Positions 12,701 to 24,675 of a stretch of DNA of 64,000 nucleotides are shown one piece after another (position 1 is the stretch's first letter; the number at the start of each line of letters is the position of its first letter). A model generated the notes under the pieces. That model made no database searches and was not told where the DNA came from. It saw nothing but the letters and a program-made list of their open reading frames with translations. Both the position numbers and the translations under genes were made by a program. The DNA comes from Trichoplusia ni (taxonomy: Eukaryota; Arthropoda; Insecta; Lepidoptera; Noctuidae): the NCBI RefSeq assembly GCF_003590095.1, contig NC_039492.1, positions 4,712,001 to 4,776,000 on the forward strand. The letters are read 5' to 3'.

Positions 12701-14151
12701 AATTTTAAATATCCAGACTACAAATAAAGTGCTGAGTGATTTTTTAATATTTTGCAGCAAAAGAACCACAGGATATGGAATTGCAAGGAAAGATGTTATA
12801 TTGTCTGAAGGAAAAGTTTAGACAATCAAAACTAACTCATTCCTGTGAAAATGAATTAGCGAATGTATTGAAAGAACAGGCTTTACATTATCGTATTGAT
12901 CCTTTGTTAAAGAAACTATGCAGAGCTGAAATCAGAACAATATGTGCAGAGTCGAATGATTTAGAAAATGATGATGGCCAAGTATGACCTTTAGGCTATG
13001 TTAAAACCAAACAGCATAGGCAGCTGCCGAATGTGAGCCGTGAGATGGAATTTGATGGTATTTTTCACTATCGGCGACTGCCTATAGATACTAAAATAAA
13101 ATACGTAATTAGCTAGAACACAGTCTTTATTATTTGATTTTAATGAATGAATAACTCTTATTTCAGTAGCAGTGCATCTACAATATCATATTCTTTTTTG
13201 ACAGGTTCAAGAATGTTTGAAAAATGCTCTCTTGAATCATAAGATTGTATCGGCTGAGTGTGCCCATGAAGTCGCGCAAATCATAGAAGAAACTGAAGTT
13301 GATATTGAGGCTGACCCCATGCTGGAAAGGGCGTGTGCTTTCGACTTATTGAAGTACTGCAAAGACTTAGAGCATGGTGCAGGCAGACGTAAGTTGATTG
13401 TGTGAATTGGTCTTTTTATCATTGTTTGTAATTTTCAAATACTAGCTTTCAATCGAGGCTTTTCCGCCTGGATGTCGTTTATAGTTCATAAAACACATGA
13501 TTTCTTTTGAAGCCTATGTATTAATCAAAGAAGTCACCTAAATATTTATACTATGATGATATTTTACGGGTACTATCGTAATTGATGTAAATGTATATAC
13601 ATGCAATAAAATTAAAAAAAAGTGTACCAGTGTGATTCGTGTGAACCAAATAGAATTTATAATTGCACAAAATCGTATTTAACATATATAGAGCATATAT
13701 CCAACATTCTCTGTTTCAGGCTTAAAATGTCTGAAGATTATCCTCAATGATGGTAATAGAAAGTTAGAGGCTGAATGCCAGAAAGCACTGACAAATAGAT
13801 TAGAAATGTATAAGCATGTGGCAGCGGTAAGTTTAAGTAATGATACTGAAAAACGTAAATTTGCTGATAAAAAAAGTAATAACAATAAAAAAATACTAAA
13901 TCCCTTTTTCTTAAATTTGAAACAATAAAATATGGTAATACATTAAATGAGGTAACATAAATATATTTTTCGTTTTTCCTTTCCAGTTGAACGTGGTAGA
14001 GAATTTTGGCGATATTTATAAGGAGGTATCATCTTCACCATATAAGAATTACTTTCTAATCGTAGGCATGTCGACTGTAGGTTTAATTTTTATATGTGGT
14101 TTATACCTTGGCAATTTGGTCAGACAAGCTTTGTATGTTAAGATGAAATAG
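9769..14151 (+). CDS. GLG1: Golgi apparatus protein 1 (GLG1/ESL-1/MG-160 family), 1096 aa
   Basis: Seven coding exons join in frame: 9769-10534, 10653-12349, 12434-12581, 12758-12981, 13205-13388, 13720-13826 and 13987-14151, all with GT/AG ends. The product has a short N-terminal hydrophobic stretch (about residues 5-21, a signal peptide), a long lumenal region of repeated cysteine motifs of the type C-x-x-x-(V/I)-x-x-(Y/F)-C ... C-L, and one membrane span near residues 1064-1084 followed by a short basic tail ending VKMK. This is the layout of GLG1, a type I Golgi membrane protein of about 1,180 residues in vertebrates, with about 16 such repeats. In vertebrates it binds fibroblast growth factors, E-selectin and TGF-beta precursors; the insect role is inferred to be Golgi trafficking or processing. 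The start is the first ATG of an open frame and leads straight into the signal sequence. Exon 1 could read through its donor into the intron, but only the phase-1 join keeps the cysteine repeats open. An AATAAA lies at 14178-14183. Confidence 0.96.
13014..13086. repeat. Imperfect foldback in GLG1 intron 4
   Basis: CATAGGCAGCTGCCGA at 13015-13030 is mirrored by TCGGCGACTGCCTATA at 13071-13086 with three mismatches, around a 40-base centre that includes GTGAGATGGAATTTGATGG. Similar short foldbacks are dispersed in lepidopteran DNA, so a MITE remnant is likely. It sits just after the splice donor of GLG1 exon 4. Confidence 0.5.
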
Positions 14152-14177
14152 ATATCATTGTAATATTATATTAAATC

Positions 14178-14183
14178 AATAAA
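14178..14183 (+). terminator. Poly(A) signal of GLG1
   Basis: AATAAA, 27 bases beyond the GLG1 stop codon. It is the only such hexamer between the convergent GLG1 and PRIM2 stops on this strand. Confidence 0.7.
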
Positions 14184-14196
14184 AATCTTTTGAAAA

Positions 14197-14216
14197 TTTA
14201 TTTTCTGTGTTTTATT
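14197..14216 (-). terminator. Two poly(A) signals of PRIM2
   Basis: On the minus strand AATAAA occurs at 14216-14211 and again at 14202-14197, 27 and 41 bases beyond the PRIM2 stop. Cleavage would fall within or close to the GLG1 3' end on the other strand. Confidence 0.65.
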
Positions 14217-14242
14217 GTTATCCGAATTTTATGAAGATGCCT

Positions 14243-15932
14243 TTACATTATTTCTTCAAAATCCATTCCATCAAAGTCATCCACCTCTTTTTTAACTGTT
14301 GCTGATTTGGCTTCTTTCTTGATCTCTACTTTGATGTCTCCTTTAGCAATTTTCTGGCTTTCCTCAAAGTATTGATTTGGGTGGTTGATGGCCAATCCCA
14401 GGTCACTATGATGCACAGCATCGAAATGCTTACTGCATGCAATTTGGAAATGTCCTTTCTTTGTCATATCTATTATTTCATTGATTGCTGAAAAGCAAAA
14501 ACAATTATTAGTCGTATTCCAAGCCAAGATATATTGCAGCAACAGTGTCTGTGACATCACAAACTATACAAAAGTTAAAACTTTATTTAGAAATGATACA
14601 TGTGTAAGCTATGCTAAAAACTAGGGTATAGTCCTAAGTTGTCTACCATTTACCAACCTGTTAAAAGATTTAATAAAAACAGTTTAAAGTTATGTAGGTA
14701 CCTTGAGATTCAAAACCATATCCTTGTAGCCTGTTCTTGAGGATACTGACATCACAGTGCTTGTAAGGGCATCCATGACAGTCTCCTGGCCCAACTGTAT
14801 TACTTATTATTTTCAGACAACTAAAAGGAGAATAGTTTCTCTTGCTACCCTCTTTACCATAATTATATCTTACATTATAAGCATACTGCTTCTCAAATTT
14901 ATCAAGTTCCATTATTTTAGTAAACTCGTCTCTCCAGAATCTAAGAGAATCTTCTAGTGTGACACCAATACCTTTAAGGAACAATCCATATTGTAATCTT
15001 CCTCCATGCTTTAAATGATGAGCTAGCCGTAACTGTTCATGTAGCTGCCGCATACACAAAGGGAATGACTTAACAGATAGTGAGTCCAGACTCTCAATTG
15101 GTATCATAGCTTTAGCATTGCTATAGTCATCGCCAGAATATGATTGATGCAAGCCTTTCAACAAGGAAACTAATCTCTCGTCTTGTTCTATTTCACCAAG
15201 GTGGTGAGAAGCTATGGCCAAGCTTTGCTTCAACTGTGTCCTGTATTGAGCAGACAGTACAGATATGAAGTCTTTGTGGGCAATGTATGCATAGCCACCA
15301 CTAAGGTAAACCTTTCTCATTTTTACCAAGTCTAACACTTCATAGAATTTAACTTTGTAAAACTTCATGTTATCTATATTTGGATGTGGGGTGGACTCCC
15401 TGAGATTATGCAAAATTTCACTTTTCTCTTCATCCGATATGTTGGTGTAGCAAAGATTGTTTATTTTAAAAAACGTTTCGACTGCTTCACTCCTCATTGT
15501 TGCAAACCTCATTTTGAACAACTCTAATTCCCGAGCAATGAACCACCGACGCAGTTCTTCAGTTCGGCAATATGCTAAACGCAGAATAAAGTGTGCTATA
15601 TGATCTTTTCGCCGCGCTTGCAAATCCGCTTCTGTTGTGGCACATGATGTCTTTTCACAAAGTTTCGCATAGTATTTTAAACCTTGAGTTTTTAACTCGC
15701 CGATCACATAATCTGTCCATTCTTCTGAATACATTCGTAGCCCTTTAAGTGTAGTTGCCGTGGCTAAACATCTTAATAATGTTACTCTTTCTAAAGCCAA
15801 AGTTTCGAACTCCTGAAGTGTTATGTTTTCAGTAGGTGGAATCTTGTACATTTGAAGATCATGAGGATACGTTTCTACGAGGCTGCCGGATAGCTGGACT
15901 TTAGTAGATTTTCTTCGTATATTAAGATCCAT
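14243..15932 (-). CDS. PRIM2: DNA primase large subunit, 491 aa
   Basis: Two coding exons, 15932-14702 and 14487-14243, joined in phase 1 (donor CAAG/GTACC, acceptor CTTTTCAG). The product is the large subunit of the eukaryotic primase that, with PRIM1 and DNA polymerase alpha, makes RNA-DNA primers at replication forks in the nucleus. The family is recognised by PPTENITLQEFETLALERV near the N-terminus, DHIAHFILRLAYC followed by TEELRRWFI, SFPLCMRQLHEQLR, HHLKHGGRLQYGLFLKGIG and PFSCLKII. The four cysteines that bind the 4Fe-4S cluster are present at residues about 293, 372, 388 and 428, close to their spacing in human PRIM2; the last is in exon 2. The tail is rich in Lys, Glu and Asp with two K-E/D-V-type repeats. 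An ATG 42 bases upstream (15974) is in frame, but the 15932 start gives MDLNIRRK, which aligns with the short start of other family members, so I prefer it. Confidence 0.97.
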
Positions 15933-16665
15933 TCTTATTTGCTGACAAACTCGGGCACAGTAGGAGAGTCGCAAAACATTTATTTAACTCGCCGAACAAG
16001 GTAACTGACAAGAATTGATAACAAAAACCTTTTGGCGCCTTTTTTGACACTGACGTCTGACATCATTGAACTATTGTTGTTGTGGGGCCTCGCTAGTAGA
16101 GTGAGTATATTGTCTTTGGGGGCCTCAGTGATATACGGTGATATAGTATAATGATACTTATACCACAGAAAACTAAAGTAATATAAGGCAAATTTTAGTG
16201 AATGAAATCAGTTTTTGAACTCAAATAATTATATTCATTTGTTTCTTTTTAACTTATAAAACTCATCAATCTGATTATATCTGCATATTCGTAAAATTAC
16301 CTGAGGCCCGTTACGTACAGCGTGCTACTGGGGAATTTAATTTAAACTGTAATAAAAAACGCACAGACTGAAATGAACTTAGAAAGGCGCAATTTTGAAA
16401 TTCTGCGTTTTATGAAACTCACCTGACACGCATGCTCCTTGTTCTGCACGCTGTTTCCGGTTTTCCTCTTCACCCCTCCTGCCCTCCCTCCTCTCTTGAT
16501 TGTCAATCTGTCAAGTTGAGTAAACTCAATAAAAATCGAATTTTATTTATATTTTGAATAAGTTTCTTATGTGAAATGTAATATTATGTTGAACTACACC
16601 TTAAAAAGTTAGAAGGAACCGTCAATGATAATTTGGTTCAGTTTAAGACGCAATAGGATTATAAT
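15933..16665. promoter_or_regulatory. Divergent promoter region of PRIM2 and ATP13A1
   Basis: The two start codons face away from each other across 733 bp. Most of it is AT-rich. A pyrimidine-rich block at about 16440-16500 (CCTCTTCACCCCTCCTGCC and more) and GCGTGCTACTGGG near 16321 stand out. No TATA box sits at a usual distance from either start, and no further open frame is convincing. Confidence 0.5.
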
Positions 16666-19600
16666 ATGGTATCCAATAAGATGCAGTCGTCACTGGACGA
16701 TTTAGTTCAATATACACAGCTTTTCAAGCCGGTGCCCACTGTTCTGCAAGGGACTGTGCTACCTTTTTTGATAATTTACCCGATCGTGTTTTATTCATGG
16801 ATCGTTGTGTACGGGTTTGAGGACAACTTCGAGGCTGGGTTTGTGAGTGTCGTGGTGGTAGCTACCATACAAATTCTAATTTGTCTCTGTTGCTATTGGA
16901 GCGTGCATATTCAGTGTTTCCTATCCTGTTCGTCGGTGAGTAAATTACCTCTTGCAGATAAAAAATTAGTTGTGATTCTGTCATGATATTGTTGCTCTGA
17001 GTGATCAATTGAAAGATACCTATTTTCTTGCATTTTAGGTTAAGGACCCAATTCAAGCTGAAATAGTGAAAGTAGTACCAACATCTAACAATGGGTTTTC
17101 TGAAATTGTCAAACTTCATCACACTAAGGTACTTTTTTTTTTTTTTTCACTGCCTTGTCATCATGTTTTTGCATCTTACACATTGATCTTCATTTATTTC
17201 AGTCAACTACAAAAGGTAGTGTTCATCCAGATGTATGGTTTATATTTCAAAAGAGCAAATATGTTTATGACTGGGAGAAGAAAACATTTCACACCATTGA
17301 GTTTCCAACAAACAAGACTTATGAGGAGTATATGGAGTCTAAAGGGTATACTGATGATGAAGCCATCGATATAGCTGAAAAGGAGTATGGGAAAAATGAA
17401 ATGATTATGGTAATACAGCACATTCCGTTTTAATAATAAGTAAACATACATATAGTCAGGTTAAAAAGTCATTAATGAAGTGTAATATATGCATCAATCC
17501 ATTAAAAATGAGAATACTAAATTTTTTATTAAAATCACTGAAATATTATGTTTTACAGACATTATAATAAAAAACCAAACCCCTGAAGGAATTATGAATG
17601 TACTAAGGAACACCCTTGAAACATACCCTACTCATAACATTTCTGTTTCACCAATCTAAGAACAATAGGCATATTGAAGAACATTTTAATTTAATTGGGA
17701 ATTTTCACATTTTAAATTTACTGGAAACTGGAACTATCAATGCTATACACAATGTTTTTATGTATTGTTAATTGATTTACTTTTGAAACTATTGTCAGGC
17801 AGAAAATTGATTCAAAGGGTATATCACAGTTGGTATTAAAGTTGTTGAAAAACATTGCATATTGATCACTTAAAATGTCTCATATACAACACAAAATATA
17901 CATATTATAGTAACTGGACTTGTTTTAAAAGTATCTTACACAATAAACCTTTTTTTACATATTACACATCAAGTTATGAATGTTGCAGGAAACTATGCTT
18001 GTGTGTGTACATATTATGAATATAAATGACTTATTAATATTTATCAGTTCATGTCCAAAAGAATTCATGAATACAGAGTGTCTGTGTTTCAGCAACCTTA
18101 CATACAAGTCATTGGTAATATGAAAATTTGTTCCAGGTTGTTCCCGAGTTCATGGAACTGTTTAAAGAAAGAGCTACCGCACCATTCTTTGTGTTCCAAG
18201 TGTTCTGTGTTGCTCTATGGTGTTTAGACAAGTACTGGTACTATTCTATATTTACCCTTGTCATGCTTGTGATGTTTGAGTGCACCCTAGTACAGCAGCA
18301 GCTAAGAAACATGGCTGAAATTAGGAAAATGGGGAACAAACCCTATAATATAAATGTATACAGGAATAGGAGATGGCGACAAATAATGAGCGACCAGCTC
18401 TTGCCTGGGGATGTTGTGTCTCTCATAAGGTCTACCAATGATAACTTAGTCCCTTGTGATATTGTCCTCCTCCGAGGTTCATGTATAGTTGACGAGTCAA
18501 TGTTAACTGGAGAAAGTGTCCCTCAAATGAAGGAATCTATTGATAATGAAAAAAACCTCAAACAAAACTTAGATCCAGAAGGTGATGGAAAACTACACAT
18601 GCTGTTTGGTGGTACCAAGATTGTTCAACATTCCTCACCTAGCAAAGGCACTTCAACAGCTCTAAAGGCGCCTGACAATGGGTGCATTGGTTACGTTATT
18701 CGTAACGGTTTCAACACGTCACAAGGAAAGCTATTAAGAACAATTTTGTTTGGTGTTAAAAGGGTGACTGCTAACAATCTTGAGACATTTGGTTTCATTT
18801 TATTTTTACTTATCTTCGCGATTGCCGCGGCTGCATATGTTTGGATTAAGGGTTGTGAGGATCCTGAGCGGAACAGATACAAACTATTTTTAGAATGCAC
18901 TTTGATATTGACCTCAGTTGTGCCACCTGAATTGCCAATTGAGTTGTCACTAGCTGTTAATACTTCATTATTGTCGTTATCTAAGTTAGCAGTATTTTGT
19001 ACGGAACCTTTCAGAATACCGTTCGCCGGAAAAGTAGAAATATGCTGTTTCGATAAGACTGGTACTCTAACAAGTGATAATTTAGTTGTAGAAGGCGTAG
19101 CCGGTATAGAAAACCACAAAGATGCTACAGTCATTCCACTATCTCAAGCACCAATGGAAACAATACAAGTGTTAGCATCATGCCATTCTCTTGTACAATT
19201 GGATGATGGCGTGGTTGGTGATCCTTTGGAGAAAGCTACTTTGAAAGCAGCAGAGTGGAACTTGACCAAAGGAGATGCTGTCGTGCCAAAGAAAGGAAAG
19301 TCACCAGGCTTGAAAATAGTCCACAGAAACCACTTCTCAAGTGCCCTTAAAAGAATGTCTGTTATAGCAGGCTATCAGGTCAACGAAAGAGGTTTTATAG
19401 AAACCCATTACATTAGTAGCGTAAAAGGTGCCCCAGAAACCGTTAAGTCTATGCTCAAAGAGGTTCCTAGTCATTATGATCACGTTTACTTGACTCTCTC
19501 GAGACGAGGTGCGAGAGTCTTGGCGTTAGGTTATAGGAATTTAGGGAAATTAAGTTCTCAACAAATTAGGGACATGTCTCGCGAGGACATTGAATCTGAT

Positions 19601-22600
19601 TTGACATTTGTTGGATTTGTAATTATTTCGTGTCCATTGAAAACCGACTCGAAGAGGGCGATAGCCGAAATAGTGAATGCTTCTCATTCCGTTGTGATGA
19701 TAACTGGAGACAACCCATTGACTGCGTGCCACGTAGCTACGGAACTGAAGTTTACTCAAAGAAAGGAAGTTCTAATTTTGACAGAAAGTGATAGTAAGTG
19801 GGCTTGGAAGTCCATTGATGAAGAGGTAAACCTTCCTGTGAATCCGTTTAAGACTTCGAAGCAGTTGACCGCGAAGTTTGACCTGTGTATAACGGGGGAG
19901 GGTCTGACGTACCTGAACGAGAACCATTACAAGTTCCTGTTGGAGCTGATGCCCCATATCAAGGTGTTCGCGAGGTTTGCTCCGAAACAGAAGGAGTTCG
20001 TCGTGGTGACTTTGAAGGCACTCGGTTATACGACGCTCATGTGCGGTGATGGAACAAACGACGTCGGTGCTCTGAAACATGCCGATGTAAGTAAAATTAC
20101 TGTAATCAAAAAATTATATATGATTTTCATGCTCAGATCTGTTACTGTAAATATAATAATAAAAACAAATCGAAAATAAAAGTTTCAGTCGAAAAATTGA
20201 TAATGCGCCACAGAAACGAAGAAATAGGATGATTAAAATTTTATTAATAAAAATACATAAAATTTTCGTGTCAGTGAAATTTACTATAGAGGTATTATGT
20301 TTGTTTTTTTTATCAGGTTGGCGTAGCAATTCTCGCTAACGCACCGGAAAAGCCACGAGAGAGGCCTCGGGAGGAGCGAGCTGTGGAAGAGGCCCCGCGT
20401 CGGCCCGCCAATAGGCAGGAGGCCCGCGCCGAGGCGGCCGCGCGCCTGCGCCGGGCCATGCGCGAGCTGGAGGAGGAAGACACGCAACTAGTGAGGCTCG
20501 GCGACGCCAGTGTCGCGGCACCCTTCACCAGCCGACTCTCCAGCATATTCTGCAGTAAGTCTCAGTGCATCAAGTTAATGTCTTGGTACTTTGTGCTGTG
20601 ACTAATTGTAGCAGACCAAAAGCGTAACATAAATCAACAGGTGAATGTTTCTATCCGCTTAACTTGTATTAACGCGACAAAGAGTTTTACATAATCTTTA
20701 AAATGTTTGCGTTTTTATTTTATTTTTATCGTAAAAACCTAGCAAAGATTTTAGGTAGATTTATTTTCTGACCATCTATATTCCCTTAAAGTATTTTCAA
20801 TAGTTTTTTTTTAAATTGATACCCACCAAAACTACTGCACAGGTACAGGAATCGTAGGACAAGACAGTAAAGTGGAAATGGAATAAAGTATTTCTTTTTC
20901 ATTTTCACCTATAATCGTTTAGGTTTCAGTTTCAAAAATAACTTATTAACCGCAATAGTAAAAATCAAACTGTGAATTTAAAAATTTTCGCCCCCAGTTT
21001 GCCACATAATCAAGCAAGGTCGTTGCACGCTGGTGACTACCCTGCAGATGTTCAAGATCCTGGCTCTGAACGCGCTCATCCTGGCGTACAGTCAGTCGGT
21101 GCTCTATCTCGATGGCATCAAGTTCTCGGACACGCAAGCCACGCTGCAGAGTCTATTGCTGGCCTCTTGTTTCTTGTTTATTTCTAGATCGAAGGTGAGA
21201 GCGTTTTTCTTTTCATTCACAAAAAAGAGATTGTCATGCTACACAACATCGGTATGAACTGCTTGGCGAAACTGTTTTCGTAGACATTTGTAAAAAAGAA
21301 TATTCTAATGATACATATGTTATTTTTTTAATACTTTGGATCATAACTTTTCGTTTTACGACGTATCTAATTAATAATTTTATTTTATTTGAGGTTTGCA
21401 CCCACGTATTTATTGGGTTTCCCGACTAGTTTCGGCCCCAAGTAGTCCTCGATTACGAACTGACGTGGCGCGTGTCGTGAGTTGCCACTTGTGTCAATTT
21501 TTCAGGAGTAAAACTTACTGTGACCAAATTTAGACCTGTCCCTAGAGAAATTTATTTCCGGCAGTAATTAAACCCTGTATTTTTATTTGCAGCCACTGAA
21601 ACAGCTATCGAAGCAGCGTCCATTGCCGAACATCTTCAACGTTTACACAATAATGACGGTACTGACGCAGTTCGCTGTGCACTTCGTGTGTCTCGTGTAC
21701 CTGGTGAATGAGGCCACGGCACGGTCGCCTGGAAGGTAACAACTAATATTATACATATTAAGAATTAAGTAAATAGAAGATAAAAATCGAAACTTGTTTA
21801 GTTAATTTCATAGTTTTTTAGACATGTACATTTGCATGATACAAAATGTTTGGCTTTTGTAATAATTGGTTTTGCTTGACAGTTTAATTGGTTTTGTTTT
21901 CTATATCGAAACTCTAAAGCAAGCTGTAATACTGTTCTAATGATAATTCCGTTAGTTATAGACACTTTACCGATAATAAGTGGGAAAAGAGATAGAGCGT
22001 TTTATATATAGTCTTAGCGTTTTTACTTTAGTAGTACCATATTTGGTACGACGACCTGGTGAAAGCCGCTGGGTCTCGTTGGATGCAGGTAGCAATGAAC
22101 CTTTCGCCCTGGAAAACGTATGGAGAGGCATATCTCCAGCAGTGGAGCTATAGGCTGAGATGATGAGTACATGTTTTAAAGTATAAAATATTATTTGCAG
22201 GGACACGAAACCCCAGTTGGAGATGGACCTTGCTGAGGACGAAATCCGGGAGTTCGCCCCGGACCTCCTCAACAGCACCGTCTACATCATATCCATGTCA
22301 CTTCAGATATCAACCTTCGCTATCAACTATAGGGTGAGCTATAAACTTGTAACGCATTGTGATCCTGAAACAAAACCCCTTATGATCATAATTAGTTTTA
22401 TAAGAACACTATTGAGGTGTAAGTTTTAAGTTTGTGTATGATTTATTTAAAATGGAAAATGAATGTTTGTCAATATGTGGCTAACTGTTTTTACTTTGTC
22501 TGATACAATAATACTTTCCCTGTCGCAGCCAACTAGCTTAATTCAAGTATCAAACATCTGTCATATAGAAGTTGTGACATTTATTCCTAAAACGCGTTAT

Positions 22601-23714
22601 AATTGCTCAATGATACATCAGTCTCAATCACGCGGCGTCTCAAGATTAAGGACTCCGTTTACGTCCGAAACTAGTCGGGCAATTACTAGAATCGCGTGAA
22701 TGCTTTGCATCATTTTATAATGAATCATCCTCACGATAGTTATACTTACCGGCACGGATCTTGAGCCCTCGGCGGAAGACTGGGGATCGTATTGCGGATC
22801 GTACACTCATGACAAAATAAAACGCCAATCAATTGAATTGGCCGGATGCGTACTCGTCGTTTTGAGGTGCATGCAACTGCATCAAAGAAGGAATCACGAG
22901 TGACGGCTTTGACGCGATGCGCTGCGGGCCAATCACTACACTTTCTTCATACCGCAAACGGGACCCAAAAAATCAATATCACACATCGCCGGTTTGCGGT
23001 AACTATACCATGACTTAATTTAAGATTCGTTTTTTTTTTCAATCCATTCCCCTTATCCCCAGGGCGAGCCGTTTATGGAAGGCCTGCGCGACAACAAGCC
23101 GCTGCTGTACAGTATCGTGGTGTCGGGCGGCGCGGTGCTGGCGCTGGCCGCCGGCGTATTCCCCGACCTCTCCAGCATGTTCGAGATCGTCTACTTCCCG
23201 CCAGACGTGAGTTCATCTCAGATTCAGTGAGACGAGAGAGGGAGCTACGCGATTTTATATTCGCTAAAGTCCTTCATAATCGGGAAATCATGATTTACTT
23301 CTAAATATGACTTAAAAGTGGTATGATGAATGAACCCATGAAGGAATGTAGGTTAATTCAATTTTTACTGCGTACCTGGAGATATATGGACGAGTCTGTG
23401 CGTGTGACCGTTTGTTACTCCCTCTCCCGACACAGTGAATCCACTTTGCAGCAGCATTATCCTTAAAATCGATTGTAGAATATGATTAGTCTGTTCGTAA
23501 TTTCGAAAATTACATTTGCTCAAACATTCACAGTTAATTTAACTGTATAATGTCTTCGAACGCTAATGTATCACATGAGTAACTAAAAATTATTTTGTTT
23601 CAGTACCGGCTTATCCTTGTCCAAGTGTTGATAGCAGACATGGTGTTCGCCTACCTGGTGGACCGGCTTTGCCTCATCCTGTTCGGCGAGGGTCTCTCGC
23701 GAAGAGTGACGTAA
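16666..23714 (+). CDS. ATP13A1: P5A-type ATPase ATP13A1, ER transmembrane-helix dislocase, 1160 aa
   Basis: Ten coding exons join in frame: 16666-16935, 17039-17128, 17203-17409, 18137-20086, 20317-20554, 20998-21194, 21593-21735, 22201-22333, 23063-23206 and 23604-23714. The third exon ends and the fourth begins with V-V-P-E-F, the family's junction. P-type ATPase landmarks are all present: LTGES (about residue 312), the P5A-specific PPELPIELS in the fourth membrane helix (452-460), the phosphorylated Asp in DKTGTLT (495), KGAPE (619), MITGDNP (710) and GDGTNDVGALK (826-836). In yeast (Spf1) and mammals this ER pump removes mis-inserted transmembrane helices; McKenna and colleagues showed the dislocase function in 2020. 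Residues 840-900, encoded by exon 5, are the low-complexity R/E-rich linker before the last helices, as in the family. Length is near the usual 1,200. The ATG follows an in-frame AT-rich leader. The C-terminus ends LSRRVT, without a retrieval motif that I recognise. Confidence 0.97.
21375..21480 (+). repeat. Dispersed repeat fragment in ATP13A1 intron 6
   Basis: The stretch with GGGTTTCCCGACTAGTTTCGG, a CCCCAAGTAGTCC block and GAACTGACGTGGCGCGTG resembles a lepidopteran interspersed repeat. No second copy occurs in this window, so the call rests on memory of similar sequences. Confidence 0.35.
22047..22163 (+). mobile_element. RTE retrotransposon, C-terminal fragment of the reverse transcriptase ORF
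   Basis: From 22047 the frame reads YDDLVKAAGSRWMQVAM, then ...PWKTYGEAYLQQWS, and ends at a TGA at 22161-22163. DDL-x-x-x-A-G-x-x-W-M and EAY-x-Q-Q-W are the conserved end of RTE-clade pol proteins in Lepidoptera. It is a 5'-truncated dead copy in ATP13A1 intron 7, ending about 40 bases before exon 8. It is spliced out and not part of the host protein. Confidence 0.8.
22730..22980. repeat. Possible dispersed repeat in ATP13A1 intron 8
   Basis: A GC-richer block inside an AT-rich intron, with GCCCTCGGCGGAAGACTGGG, GACGCGATGCGCTGCGGGCC and a palindrome CAATTGAATTGG. It has no coding frame that continues the neighbouring exons. It looks like an inserted repeat, but no second copy is present here. 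Confidence 0.3.
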
Positions 23715-24536
23715 CGCCGAATGTTACGCAACGCGACAACATTCTATCGTATTACTAATATAGGCAAATGTTTTTGTTCACAGATTACTTATTATTACAT
23801 AGATACTTGGATTTTTATACTCATTTCTATAGGCAAATACGATATTTTTAATACTAATAATAATATTCGAATTCTAGAAACTTTGTTTAAAAAATATGCT
23901 AATTATATATTATGATACCGAAAAAATAACATTCCATTAATATTTCAGTTTAAAACATTACGTTTGAATTTTGAAGCAAAAAATGCTAATATAAAAACGC
24001 GCATGTTCAAATCAAAACGTTTAAAAAACTACTTACAAAAGCGTCACGCACACAGTTGCGTGCAAAAGTGTGTTACTATTTCGTTATTATTATAATGTAT
24101 GTATTTGTTTCTAGAAACGTTATCACAAGTCTAGTATCTGAATAATATATAATCCTTGGATATTTCGTGTAAATATCTCAAATTATAAACAAAGTACGTT
24201 ACTTGTCGATGTGGTTGCCATGGCGACGGTGTAACCGCTCAAATAATATGTGCATTTAAATATGACGGATAAATGTGTTGATGGTATTTATTATAAAATA
24301 TAATTGTGTAGCTAAATGTAATTTTATTGTTTTATTTTATTACATCTATGTACATTTTGTCCCTGGCGTTAGTAACACGGCCTTATTCAAAAGTAGCCCA
24401 GAAAAAATACCCTCAGTGTCAAGTAGGCAGCAGTTACGTTATAGTGATAAAAAATATATTTATGAACTTAAACTACTAAAGTGTAGATTAGGTATTAAAA
24501 AAAACAAATAAGGTATTTACAACACAGTGACACTTA
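23715..24536 (+). other. ATP13A1 3' UTR and intergenic spacer
   Basis: AT-rich DNA between the ATP13A1 stop and the cuticle-protein poly(A) signal. No exact AATAAA follows the stop in the first 500 bases, so the ATP13A1 cleavage site is unclear. Open frames here (for example 24275-24511) have no family resemblance. Confidence 0.4.
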
Positions 24537-24542
24537 TTTATT
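24537..24542 (-). terminator. Poly(A) signal of the cuticular protein gene
   Basis: AATAAA on the minus strand, about 134 bases past the cuticle-protein stop codon. Confidence 0.55.
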
Positions 24543-24675
24543 CCAGTATTTCACAAATACATGATCAACCTATACTATTCGTATCGCCTATGAACATGGA
24601 ACATTCAGATGCGAAAGGAGAGTAAGGTCGCAATAACGTCCGTTGGGGTTCAGGCACTTGCTATCACGCTATCAC

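Noticed and set aside
14757..14957. 66-codon plus-strand frame opposite PRIM2
   Set aside because: Shadow of PRIM2 exon 1, whose iron-sulfur cysteines lie in the other strand here.
20284..20601. Four overlapping open frames of 60-77 codons on both strands across ATP13A1 exon 5
   Set aside because: They exist because the exon is GC-rich and lacks stop codons. Only the plus-strand frame that joins exons 4 and 6 in phase keeps the protein family pattern.
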